The notes under the pieces were generated by a model. That model was not told the origin of the DNA. It worked only from the letters and a program-made list of their open reading frames with translations, and did not search any database. A program made the translations under genes and the position numbers. 19,461 nucleotides of DNA from SZUA-36 sp041570235. Lineage in GTDB: Bacteria; Pseudomonadota; Gammaproteobacteria; Xanthomonadales; SZUA-36. This document shows positions 1 through 7,044 of this stretch, piece after piece (the stretch's first letter is position 1; every line of letters starts with the position of its first letter). The stretch is taken from positions 1-19,461 of the forward strand of contig JBFFWN010000037.1 in NCBI GenBank assembly GCA_041570235.1, given 5' to 3'.

Positions 1-1452
1 CAGCCACCGGCACGGCCGCTGCCCAATCCGCTCGAATGGGCGGTCCTGGCAACCACCATGACCTGGTTTGCAGAGCAATCTCCTGAGTTTGCAATGACCC
101 CTGAGAACGAGGCAAGGCTGACAAAAATGCGTGATATCGGTGAGCAGATGATCCTCGAGTTGGCTTCCCAAACCGAATGCGTGGCCGGATCGGGTTCCAC
201 GATCACCGACCCGGTAAGTCGCAGCATGACCGAATATGAACTTGCCCTGAGGGAGCTTAACCAGGGTATCAAGAAGGCCGAACAGGATTTTCGCGTCGCT
301 AAACTGAGTCCGGGCGCAGACGTGATGCTGGAATCAGACGCGTCACAAGCCACCGCCTACCGTCCGGAAGGCCTCGTTATCGAGCCATGTGATCCAAGGT
401 TGATATGCGAGATGTCAGGCAGTCTTAGTACCACCAGGGCACTGATTGGCATTTTCCCGGATGAATACCTGCTGGCCGAACAAACGGGCCTTGGCAAAAT
501 CGAAATATGTTACCGCGACATGGAATGGGTTGAACGTCGTGCCGAATTGGTCAGGCCCGACGATGAAAACGTCTCAAATTATTATGGCCGGCTGGCCTTT
601 GACCTGGTTGGACGTTATACACAAAACGCTGAGAGCAATGATGTCTTCGCCTTCCGTTTCACCAGCCCCGAAGAACACCACTACCTGTTTGCTCAAACGT
701 CCGAAGAGGTATTGAATGACAGTTGCCCGGTCGAATGGGTGGGTAGCCGCATTGTCACGCCGCTGCGTGAAAACCGGGGGGGGATCGTTCCCAATCGTCT
801 GACCTACCTTGCCGCATCCAGAACCCTGCCATCACGCCTGTTACAAAACAACTGGGACCGGGGCTCAGAATGGCGGGACTGGTTTGTGACCGGTATCGGC
901 GTTTCCCGGCTTGAGGTAGCTGAGCTCCCGGATATGACGACCCCGCTCAATCAGCATCTGCAATCCCTGTACCAGGCGGAACAACTGGGTATTTACCAGC
1001 GTGTTTTACTGCCTTCCAGCAGGAATGTACTGGGCGATGATGTATCCCTGTTTGATGAAATGATGGAGGTTTCCATTGCCAAAGCCCTTATCAGGATGCA
1101 GATGTTGTTGTTCTATCCCGAATCACTGTTCAACTCTGACAGTATCCGCACTGCAATTGCAGGCGATGCAGGTTTGCTCGAAAGCCGCACCATGCGCCGC
1201 TTCCGTGAGCAAAATCTGCCGTTGACTTCGGTCAATACCATTGCGCTTGAACGCCTGACAAAGTTACGGTCCACCTGGTCGGCACAACCGGAGGCCGTCA
1301 GGAGAAAAGGATCGATTCCCAGCAGCCTTATGCATGCCATGACCCGCATCCATATCGTTTACCGGCAGTATTTCGCTTCCAGGCCAGAACCGCTGCAGGA
1401 AATTGAAGCGACTGCGCCAATCCAGGAGCAAATACGGGAAACACAGAATTGA
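1..1452 (+). CDS. Unrecognised protein, 5' end outside the window
   Basis: The frame is open from the first base to a TGA at 1450-1452. The first in-frame ATG is at 58, but 19 sense codons precede it with no stop, and no convincing ribosome-binding site precedes that ATG. I therefore read this as the 3' part of a longer gene, with 483 codons visible. I do not recognise a family. The visible part is mostly polar and has no obvious membrane span. Counting from the ATG at 58, it has only five Cys (41, 111, 117, 151, 223), including a CDPRLIC pair at 111-117. The region after residue 105 alternates charged and aromatic stretches, as in a folded globular domain. The last 20 residues or so are Glu/Gln-rich and probably disordered. 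It converges on the DUF2069 gene, with only 4 bp between stop codons. Function is unknown. An exported protein is possible, but the N-terminus needed to judge that is missing. Confidence 0.75.
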   Translation, partial: QPPARPLPNPLEWAVLATTMTWFAEQSPEFAMTPENEARLTKMRDIGEQMILELASQTECVAGSGSTITDPVSRSMTEYELALRELNQGIKKAEQDFRVAKLSPGADVMLESDASQATAYRPEGLVIEPCDPRLICEMSGSLSTTRALIGIFPDEYLLAEQTGLGKIEICYRDMEWVERRAELVRPDDENVSNYYGRLAFDLVGRYTQNAESNDVFAFRFTSPEEHHYLFAQTSEEVLNDSCPVEWVGSRIVTPLRENRGGIVPNRLTYLAASRTLPSRLLQNNWDRGSEWRDWFVTGIGVSRLEVAELPDMTTPLNQHLQSLYQAEQLGIYQRVLLPSSRNVLGDDVSLFDEMMEVSIAKALIRMQMLLFYPESLFNSDSIRTAIAGDAGLLESRTMRRFREQNLPLTSVNTIALERLTKLRSTWSAQPEAVRRKGSIPSSLMHAMTRIHIVYRQYFASRPEPLQEIEATAPIQEQIRETQN

Positions 1453-1456
1453 GCGT

Positions 1457-1795
1457 TCAGCCCCGGTTTCGTTTCCTGAAGGCAAGCAGGTAGAAAACCG
1501 TCAACAGAATCTGTACCAGGGCTGCCGGCCTTTGTGGCGGATTGACCCATAACTCCATCACACCGATGGTGAAATACAGCATCAGCATCAAACCCGCCCA
1601 GATCATGCTGCGATAGGCGGCCTTGATCAGGCCGGCTAACGGGATCAGCAATGGCACAAACGCCAGCGCGGCCAGCCAGGGATTTTGTGCCCCCCACGGC
1701 GCCGGCAGCAAGCCATGCCAGACCACCTGCCATGCCATGACGGCGAGGTAGATCGCCAGCATCCATTTTGACCAGCGTTTGGATGAGCCGGACAA
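1457..1795 (-). CDS. DUF2069 family inner-membrane protein
   Basis: This is a 112-residue, very hydrophobic protein with about four membrane segments (roughly residues 11-29, 39-57, 63-83 and 90-106). It ends in a basic tail (FRKRNRG) that should face the cytoplasm. Size, Trp-rich first helix and topology fit the DUF2069 family (COG3308), whose function is unknown. The only upstream start in frame is TTG at 1793-1795, because the arsC stop codon TAG at 1802-1804 lies in the same frame three codons earlier. The alternative is an ATG at codon 12, which would cut into the first helix. The ribosome-binding site before the TTG is weak, so expression may depend on translation of arsC, which ends 6 bp upstream. 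DUF2069 genes are commonly found near arsC in gammaproteobacteria. Family assignment is from recall of sequence character. Confidence 0.8.
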   Translation of the reverse strand: MSGSSKRWSKWMLAIYLAVMAWQVVWHGLLPAPWGAQNPWLAALAFVPLLIPLAGLIKAAYRSMIWAGLMLMLYFTIGVMELWVNPPQRPAALVQILLTVFYLLAFRKRNRG

Positions 1796-1801
1796 GGTGA
1801 T

Positions 1802-2149
1802 CTACAGAATATCCAGAACGGATTCGGGTGGACGGCCAATGGCGGCTTTGCCGTTGGCCAGAACGATTGGCCTTTCAATCAGGATAGGCGCCTTTACCAT
1901 CGCGTCCACCAGTTGTTCATCGCTCAGTGTCCTGTCATCGAGATTCATCGCCTTGTATTCCGCCTGGCCCTTTCGCATCAGGTCGCGTGGCCGCATATCG
2001 AGCTTTTGCAGAATCGAGGTCAGGGCACCGGCATCGGGCGGTGTTTCCAGGTAAAGAACAACCTCGGGCTCAACGCCATGCTGTTTCAGAAGTTCAAGGG
2101 TTGTGCGGGATTTGGAACAACGTGGATTATGCAGAATTTGAACGTTCAA
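1802..2149 (-). CDS. arsC: ArsC/Spx-type glutaredoxin-fold arsenate reductase family protein
   Basis: This 115-residue protein has the thioredoxin-fold ArsC layout. The nucleophile is Cys11 in HNPRCSKSR. Arg59, Arg93 (IERPIV) and Arg106 (GRPPE) match the three arginines that bind oxyanion and glutathione in plasmid R773 ArsC. In the family, arsenate is reduced to arsenite using glutathione and glutaredoxin. Chromosomal copies beside yihY, as here, are housekeeping members, and no arsB, acr3 or arsR is nearby, so a dedicated arsenic operon is not supported. The start is TTG at 2147-2149, chosen because a purine-rich Shine-Dalgarno (GAAAGAAGG) sits 8 nt upstream and the conserved N-terminus begins directly after it. 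It is probably the first gene of a two-gene unit with the DUF2069 gene. Confidence 0.85.
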   Translation of the reverse strand: MNVQILHNPRCSKSRTTLELLKQHGVEPEVVLYLETPPDAGALTSILQKLDMRPRDLMRKGQAEYKAMNLDDRTLSDEQLVDAMVKAPILIERPIVLANGKAAIGRPPESVLDIL

Positions 2150-2157
2150 ACTGTTAA

Positions 2158-2166
2158 CCTTCTTTC
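2158..2166 (-). promoter_or_regulatory. Shine-Dalgarno site fixing the TTG start of arsC
   Basis: On the minus strand the sequence reads GAAAGAAGG and ends 8 nt before the TTG at 2149. It is the only good ribosome-binding site near the conserved N-terminus, and no ATG or GTG in frame competes. This supports TTG as the true initiation codon. Confidence 0.6.
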
Positions 2167-2186
2167 AATGAATAAATAGGCCGATA

Positions 2187-2216
2187 ATTATACCGTCATG
2201 CCCCGTCGGAGAACAA
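2187..2216 (-). promoter_or_regulatory. Candidate sigma-70 promoter for arsC and DUF2069
   Basis: On the minus strand a perfect TATAAT lies at 2192-2187. A weak -35 (TTGTTC) lies at 2216-2211, with 18 nt between. Initiation near 2180 would give a leader of about 30 nt that includes the arsC Shine-Dalgarno. The site lies in the 68-bp divergent space shared with yihY, whose own promoter must overlap it; a GATAAT on the plus strand at 2183-2188 is a possible -10 for that gene. The -35 is poor, so this is a prediction only. Confidence 0.45.
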
Positions 2217-2217
2217 A

Positions 2218-3456
2218 GTGAACGTACTGGAATCTTTTAGCAGCATAACCCGTGTCAAAAGCCTGGCATTGCACGTATGGAGGCATTTTGGTGAGGACAG
2301 GCTTTTCGATGAGGCGGCATCCTTAAGCTACACCAGCCTGCTGTCGATGGTTCCGCTGCTGGCGGTCATATTTGGCGTGGCCTCGGCCTTTCCGGTGTTT
2401 GAGCAGTTAAATGCACAATTGCAGTCCTTTATCTTCAACAATTTTGTTCCGTCCTCCGGGGGACAGATTGAGTCTTATCTTGCGGGTTTTCTGGAAAGTG
2501 TCGGCAAATTGACACTGACGGGCACCGTGTTCCTGATCATGACGGCATTGTTATTGATGCTGCGAATTGAAAAAGCGCTGAACCTGATCTGGCGTGTTCA
2601 AACCCTGCGCAGTATACGTGACAGGGTTATCATGTATTGGGCAGTACTGACGCTGGGGCCACTTGCATTGGGCGCTGCCATCGCCCTGAGTGCGCAGCCC
2701 ATGTTTGAACAGATCGTGCAGGGCGCCAGCACCGAGTCGCTGTGGCGGGGGGTTGGCGTATTCATGCTGTCCTGGCTTTTCATCACGCTGATGTTTTTAC
2801 TGGTGCCGAACCGCCGCGTGCAAATAGCGCACGCCGTTGTGGGAGCGTTAATGTCGACGGTTTTGTTCGGCATCGCCAAAAAGGCCTTTGTGGCGTTTGT
2901 GGCCAATGCCAGTTTTAATGTCATTTACGGAGCACTGGCGACCATTCCGATTTTTCTCTTCTGGATTTACGTGGTTTGGGTGGTTATATTGCTGGGTGCT
3001 TCATTGGCGGCGTCTCTAACCACCTTCAATGAAAGAAAGGTCGACTGGGGCTGGCCGAGAAAATGGGAATTCCTGTTGGCCTACCGCTTGATGGGAAACC
3101 TCTGGCAAGCCCAGGCAGGGGGTAGGGCCCTTTCAGTGGAGGAACTGCTGGAGCGCCTTGAAGGTGCGACCGAAACCGCGTTGGCCCGGCAATTGGGCCT
3201 GTTGTTGAAGGCCGGTTTTGTCACCCGCGATGAATCTGGTAACTGGTTACTTTGCCGTGACCTCGAAACGGTACGTTTCCTCGACCTGTATCGTGCGGGT
3301 GAGTATTACCTGCCAACCGGGGAGGTTCTCGAACTGCCCAGTAAGGGTGAATGGGATGTTCCGTTCTTCAGGTCTGTTAAGCTGGGCGAGTTGAACATGT
3401 TGCAATCTCTGAAGTCTATGTATTCCGAAACCGAAAAGGACAATATGGAAAAGTAA
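2218..3456 (+). CDS. yihY: YihY/BrkB-family inner-membrane protein (formerly called RNase BN), long form
   Basis: This is a 412-residue polytopic protein. The hydrophobic core has about six membrane segments (near 38-60, 97-118, 138-158, 177-196, 204-226 and 236-266). It contains family hallmarks: the DEAASLSYTSLLSMVP stretch at 31-46 and the YGALATIPIFLFWIYVVW stretch at 237-254. The family (COG1295) was once mislabelled ribonuclease BN; its true role is not settled. E. coli YihY is about 290 residues. The extra C-terminal part (about 280-400) is soluble and looks like a winged-helix-type domain, as in the longer Pseudomonas forms. The start is GTG at 2218, preceded at 5 nt by GGAGA (2208-2212). 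The stop codon overlaps the ATG of the following thioredoxin gene (TAATG), so the two are translationally coupled. Confidence 0.88.
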   Translation: MNVLESFSSITRVKSLALHVWRHFGEDRLFDEAASLSYTSLLSMVPLLAVIFGVASAFPVFEQLNAQLQSFIFNNFVPSSGGQIESYLAGFLESVGKLTLTGTVFLIMTALLLMLRIEKALNLIWRVQTLRSIRDRVIMYWAVLTLGPLALGAAIALSAQPMFEQIVQGASTESLWRGVGVFMLSWLFITLMFLLVPNRRVQIAHAVVGALMSTVLFGIAKKAFVAFVANASFNVIYGALATIPIFLFWIYVVWVVILLGASLAASLTTFNERKVDWGWPRKWEFLLAYRLMGNLWQAQAGGRALSVEELLERLEGATETALARQLGLLLKAGFVTRDESGNWLLCRDLETVRFLDLYRAGEYYLPTGEVLELPSKGEWDVPFFRSVKLGELNMLQSLKSMYSETEKDNMEK

Positions 3457-3929
3457 TGAAAACAACCCTCATGTATTTGATTATTCTGCTGTGGTCTGCT
3501 TATGCCGTTGCTGCGGACTATCCGCCAGATCAACCCGTGGACTTCAGTCTGCAACAATTGCGCGGCCAGGAACTCAGTGTCAGCGAGTTTCGGGGCAAGT
3601 GGGTTGTTATCAATTACTGGGCAACCTGGTGTGCACCCTGTCGAAAGGAAATACCGGACCTGTCAGAATTGCATACGGCGCGGTCTGATATCGTCGTGCT
3701 GGGCCTGGCATTTGAGGATACCGATATCGAGAGTTTTGATGCATTTCTCGATGAGTTTGACCCCAGTTACCCCATGCTGCTTGTCGATGTGTATGCTCCG
3801 CCGGAGCCTTTCGGTGCACCCAAGGTTCTGCCCACGACCATTATCCTTGACGCTCAAGGCGTGCCGGTCAAAACCTTCCTTGGTCCTTTGACGGGCGAAG
3901 ACATCACCGCATTTATCGATGAATATTAA
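3456..3929 (+). CDS. TlpA/ResA-like exported thioredoxin-family protein
   Basis: This is a 157-residue protein. It starts with a signal peptide (basic MKTT, hydrophobic core to about residue 17, likely cleavage after AVA or VAA near 19-20), so it should act in the periplasm, either free or membrane-tethered. The redox motif is W58-CAPC-R63 (Cys59, Cys62), inside the typical NYWATWCAPCRKEIP sequence of TlpA-type proteins. The cis-proline is Pro126 in KVLPTT. TlpA-like proteins usually reduce disulfides in the periplasm, for instance in cytochrome c maturation or copper-site assembly; the specific partner here is unknown. The ATG overlaps the yihY stop by one base. A possible terminator follows at 3936. 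No cytochrome biogenesis gene is in view, so the role cannot be narrowed by context. Confidence 0.88.
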   Translation: MKTTLMYLIILLWSAYAVAADYPPDQPVDFSLQQLRGQELSVSEFRGKWVVINYWATWCAPCRKEIPDLSELHTARSDIVVLGLAFEDTDIESFDAFLDEFDPSYPMLLVDVYAPPEPFGAPKVLPTTIILDAQGVPVKTFLGPLTGEDITAFIDEY

Positions 3930-3935
3930 GCTCCC

Positions 3936-3956
3936 GGCTGCCGGCAGGCCTTTATT
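3936..3956 (+). terminator. Possible rho-independent terminator of the yihY-thioredoxin unit
   Basis: GGCTG (3936-3940), a CCGG loop and CAGGCC (3945-3950) form a five-pair GC-rich stem with one bulged G. TTTATT follows directly. The stem is short and the T tract is interrupted, so strength is doubtful. It lies just after the thioredoxin stop and before the convergent end of rnhB. Confidence 0.4.
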
Positions 3957-3998
3957 ACGCTGTGATATGGGCGTCAGGTCTTGAAGGGGGTACTCATT

Positions 3999-4637
3999 TT
4001 AGCGGTTGAACATGTCCGCGGTTCCCAGGCCTTGCCGTTTTTCAATAACGTTCCTGACCGGTGCAAATGATCTTCTGTGGATAGGGCAAGGCCCCAATTC
4101 AGCTAACAGCTTAAGATGCAGGGCCGTGGGGTAGCCCTTGTGCCGGTCAAAGCCATATTCCGGATACACCTCATGCATGGACAGCATCAACCGGTCGCGA
4201 TAGACCTTGGCGAGAACCGATGCTGCCGAGATCGAGGCCACCAGTCCGTCACCCCCGATGATGGTTTTGACCTCGCAACTCAAGTCTGGTGCACGATTTC
4301 CGTCGATCAAAGCCCGATGGGGGAAAGGCTTCAATTGATTCACTGATCGCCGCATGCCATTCATGGTGGCCTGTAAAACATTGACGCGGTCGATCTCGTC
4401 CACCTCGACAAACTCGACGGCATAGGCCAGCGCCTGTGCCTCGATTTGTGGCGCCAGGCGTTCACGCCGTTTGGCAGTGAGGCGCTTGGAATCATCAAGA
4501 AAATCCAGTTGGTAGGACTCGGGCAGGATAACGGCGGCGACCACCACGGGCCCAGCCAGCGGACCGCGTCCGGCTTCATCCACGCCGGCCTCAAGCCGGG
4601 ACATGCCTGTTGTCAATGCGTTGCCCTTCTTATTCAT
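3999..4637 (-). CDS. rnhB: Ribonuclease HII
   Basis: This 212-residue enzyme cuts the RNA strand of RNA-DNA hybrids and starts removal of single ribonucleotides misincorporated in DNA. The N-terminal signature GVDEAGRGPLAGPVV (18-32) carries Asp20 and Glu21. Asp112 (LIDGN) and Asp130 (GGDGLVASISAAS) complete the DEDD metal-binding set known from E. coli RNase HII. The C-terminal helix region includes the family-typical HKGYPT. The ATG at 4635-4637 lies inside the lpxB stop region (8-nt overlap). A TTG at 4614-4616, seven codons in, has a better Shine-Dalgarno (AAGAAGGG, 7 nt away) and is a reasonable alternative start. It is the last gene of the long minus-strand cluster; dnaE and accA, which follow in E. 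coli, are missing. I see no clear terminator after it. Confidence 0.96.
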   Translation of the reverse strand: MNKKGNALTTGMSRLEAGVDEAGRGPLAGPVVVAAVILPESYQLDFLDDSKRLTAKRRERLAPQIEAQALAYAVEFVEVDEIDRVNVLQATMNGMRRSVNQLKPFPHRALIDGNRAPDLSCEVKTIIGGDGLVASISAASVLAKVYRDRLMLSMHEVYPEYGFDRHKGYPTALHLKLLAELGPCPIHRRSFAPVRNVIEKRQGLGTADMFNR

Positions 4638-5772
4638 TTATGCCGATATGGTTCAAAACCACGTCTGCCGCACTTTTGGCGGCATCCTTGCGCAGAAGGC
4701 GGTGAAGCCCGGTGAATCGCTGCATCAATGCTTCACGTTTCCCAGGCTGGTCCAGCCAGGTGCCGACTTCCTGGGCAATCCTGGTTCCCGTAACCTGGTC
4801 CTGCAACAATTCAGGGACGAGCGCCTCGGATGAAAGAATATTGGGCAGTGAGAAAAAACGGCTTTTAACCAGTTTGAATGTTTTGGCAATGGTATAGGTC
4901 AGCCCTGCCAGACGGTAGCAGACCACCATTGGACGGTTGATCAGCATGACTTCCAGTGCTGCTGTTCCCGAGGCACAGATCACCACGTCCGCCGCCGCCA
5001 TCACTTCCTTGCTGCGACCATCGAACACCCGGACCGTAACGCGGGGATGGTTTGCGGCTTCCTGCTCGAAAAAATGACGAACCCTGTCGCTTGCCGCAGG
5101 CATCAGAAATTGGATGTCCGGGTACTTTTGGGCCAAAATGCCAGCGGCCTCCAGCATCGGTGCCGACAGTTTTTCCACCTCGCTCAGGCGGCTGCCGGGA
5201 AGCAGGGCCACACATGGCCCCCCGTTGTCGATATCCAATGATGAACGGGCCGGCGCGGACTCGACATCCATTGGAATCTGGTCAGCCAGGGGGTGCCCGG
5301 TATAGTCTGCATTGATGCTTGTGGATTGATAATATTCTGGTTCAAACGGAAAAAGACACATAACCCGATCGGTGGACCTGGCGATCTTTTTGACCCGGCC
5401 TTTGCGCCAGGCCCATACCGTGGGACTGACATATTGAATGACGGGTATCGATCGCTCTTTAAGCTTTTTCTGCAAACCAATATTGAAATCCGGCGCATCA
5501 ATGCCGACAAAAACGTCCGGCTTAAGGTCAAGTAAACGTGACAATAGTTGCCGTCTCAATTTGAACAGGCGTGGCAGGTGTGAGAGCACTTCAGACAAAC
5601 CCATGACGGAGAGTTCGCTGGTGTCCCACCAGCAATCCATGCCTGCCTCCTTCATCAACGGGCCGCCAATACCGGCAAAGCGGATATCGGGTTTGCTGGC
5701 GTGGATGGCGCGAATCAGGGCCGCACCCAGTTGGTCACCGGATGCCTCGCCAGCGACCATCGCAATGATCAT
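4630..5772 (-). CDS. lpxB: Lipid-A-disaccharide synthase
   Basis: This 380-residue GT-B family glycosyltransferase (GT19) acts at the inner face of the cytoplasmic membrane. It joins UDP-2,3-diacylglucosamine to lipid X to make the tetra-acylated lipid A disaccharide. Motifs in order: the N-terminal MVAGEASGDQLGA, GIDAPDFN at 90-97 (containing the catalytic Asp region of the family), QYVSPTVWAWR at 113-123, GHPLAD near 159-164, LPGSR at 191-195, and ASGTAALEVML at 267-277 for UDP binding. Length matches E. coli LpxB (382). Its ATG overlaps the lpxA stop by one base (TGATG), and its end overlaps rnhB by 8 nt, so translation is coupled on both sides. LpxH, which makes lipid X, is not in this window. 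Confidence 0.97.
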   Translation of the reverse strand: MIIAMVAGEASGDQLGAALIRAIHASKPDIRFAGIGGPLMKEAGMDCWWDTSELSVMGLSEVLSHLPRLFKLRRQLLSRLLDLKPDVFVGIDAPDFNIGLQKKLKERSIPVIQYVSPTVWAWRKGRVKKIARSTDRVMCLFPFEPEYYQSTSINADYTGHPLADQIPMDVESAPARSSLDIDNGGPCVALLPGSRLSEVEKLSAPMLEAAGILAQKYPDIQFLMPAASDRVRHFFEQEAANHPRVTVRVFDGRSKEVMAAADVVICASGTAALEVMLINRPMVVCYRLAGLTYTIAKTFKLVKSRFFSLPNILSSEALVPELLQDQVTGTRIAQEVGTWLDQPGKREALMQRFTGLHRLLRKDAAKSAADVVLNHIGINE

Positions 5773-6542
5773 CAGCGAATAATGCCGCGCTCTGCAGAGT
5801 TCAGGAAATTCACCAGCAGATCGATTTCAGGTGAGTCTTTTGCCATCTCCCTGATCCGCGCAGTCGCGTCTTCCAGCGACAGGCTTTCCCGGTACAGCGC
5901 CTTGTAGGCACGCTTGACCTGGTTGATCTGCTCAGGGCTGAAGCCGCGGCGTTTCAAGCCTTCGGAATTGATGCCCTTGACCCTGGCTTTTTCGCCGGAG
6001 ACCGTGACATAGGGTGGAATGCTCTGGTTTACATGGCTGGCAAACGAGGTAAAGCTATGCTCACCGACGGTGCAAAACTGGTGAATCAATGAGTAGCCGG
6101 ACAATATCGCGTGATCACCCACGGTGACATGTCCGGCCAATGATGCATTGTTGGCCATGATGATATCGTCTCCGAGGATACAGTCATGGGCAATGTGAAC
6201 GCAGGCCATGATCCAGTTATTGCTGCCGATGCGGGTAACACCACCACCCTGGAGTGAACCACGGCTGAAAGTACACAGTTCCCGAATGGTATTGTTGTCA
6301 CCGATGATCAGTTCGGTGTCTTCCCCGGCGTATTTCTTGTCCTGTGGCTGTTCACCGATGGAGGTAAACTGAAAAATATCATTGTTCTTGCCGATGGTGG
6401 TACGCCCGGTAATGACCGAATGAGAGCGGATTCTCGTACCGGAATCAATACGTACCTTGGCATCAATAATGGAGTAGGCGCCGACTTCAACATCGTCGGC
6501 AAGTTCGGCCTTGGGGTCTATCAGGGCTGTCGGGTGAATCAT
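5772..6542 (-). CDS. lpxA: UDP-N-acetylglucosamine acyltransferase
   Basis: This 256-residue protein performs the first step of lipid A synthesis, moving a 3-hydroxyacyl chain from ACP to the 3-OH of UDP-GlcNAc. Hexapeptide repeats of the left-handed beta-helix fill residues 1-185, followed by a helical C-terminal domain containing GLKRRGFS. His119 (HIAHD) corresponds to catalytic His125 of E. coli LpxA; His138 (LAGH) and His154 (IHQF) match His144 and His160 at the same offset of 6. Phe167 falls where E. coli has Gly173, the residue that sets acyl length, so a shorter chain than C14 is likely (inference). The ATG at 6540-6542 has a purine-rich site (AGGTAGAG) upstream. A 36-bp gap separates it from fabZ. 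Confidence 0.97.
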   Translation of the reverse strand: MIHPTALIDPKAELADDVEVGAYSIIDAKVRIDSGTRIRSHSVITGRTTIGKNNDIFQFTSIGEQPQDKKYAGEDTELIIGDNNTIRELCTFSRGSLQGGGVTRIGSNNWIMACVHIAHDCILGDDIIMANNASLAGHVTVGDHAILSGYSLIHQFCTVGEHSFTSFASHVNQSIPPYVTVSGEKARVKGINSEGLKRRGFSPEQINQVKRAYKALYRESLSLEDATARIREMAKDSPEIDLLVNFLNSAERGIIR

Positions 6543-6578
6543 CGTTAATACTCTACCTGTTCACTAAAATGTTTGGTT

Positions 6579-7037
6579 TCAACCGGAACACATGATCACG
6601 GCGCTGGCGGTTCTTTCGCCATTCACGGTGCAGGTAGCCTCGTACTTGCCCATGCCGCGCATGATCCGTGTTTGCTTGACCTTGATGAGCAACTGGTCAC
6701 CCGGGACGACCTTTCGGGTAAACCTGGCGTTGTCCACCTTCACCAGGTAATAGGTGCCCCCGGGTTTTCCGGCCGTGGCCATACCCACGAAGGCCAGTAC
6801 ACCACAGGCCTGCGCCATGGCCTCGATGATCAAAACGCCCGGCATGACCGGGTTTCCGGGAAAGTGACCCGTAAAAAATGGCTCATTCGCCGTGACATTC
6901 TTGATGGCTGTCAACGTGATTTCCGGTTCAATCGTGTGTGAAAGGACCCGGTCTATCAGCAAAAACGGGTAACGGTGTGGAAGTATTTTTTCTATATCTG
7001 CACTTTCAATGGGTGTGTTGATATTCAGGTCAGTCAT
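6579..7037 (-). CDS. fabZ: 3-hydroxyacyl-[acyl-carrier-protein] dehydratase FabZ
   Basis: This 152-residue hot-dog-fold enzyme dehydrates 3-hydroxyacyl-ACP to trans-2-enoyl-ACP in fatty acid elongation. It thereby competes with LpxA and LpxD for the same hydroxyacyl-ACP pool, which fits its place between them. The signature LPHRYPFLLIDRV starts near residue 19. His58 (GHFPGNPVMPG) and Glu72 (IEAMAQA) are the catalytic pair, equivalent to His54 and Glu68 in E. coli. I chose ATG at 7035-7037 because it lies 7 bp after the lpxD stop and gives the usual length. The frame continues upstream to a TTG at 7067, but that would add ten Lys/Asn-rich residues inside lpxD. The ribosome-binding site is weak, so coupling to lpxD translation is likely. 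Confidence 0.95.
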   Translation of the reverse strand: MTDLNINTPIESADIEKILPHRYPFLLIDRVLSHTIEPEITLTAIKNVTANEPFFTGHFPGNPVMPGVLIIEAMAQACGVLAFVGMATAGKPGGTYYLVKVDNARFTRKVVPGDQLLIKVKQTRIMRGMGKYEATCTVNGERTASAVIMCSG

Positions 7038-7044
7038 TTTGAGC

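Noticed and set aside
776..783. Run of eight G in the first gene, possible phase-variation tract
   Set aside because: The frame reads through correctly and no phase-variable family is recognisable; a similar run of seven occurs in dxr (12901-12907), where switching would be lethal.
1802..2149. Arsenic-resistance operon
   Set aside because: Only the ArsC-like gene is present; there is no arsR, arsB, acr3 or arsH, and this neighbourhood is typical of the housekeeping member.
3936..3956. Use of the 3936 hairpin as a terminator for the minus-strand cluster
   Set aside because: On the minus strand the stem is followed by GGGAGC and not by a T tract, so only the plus direction is plausible.
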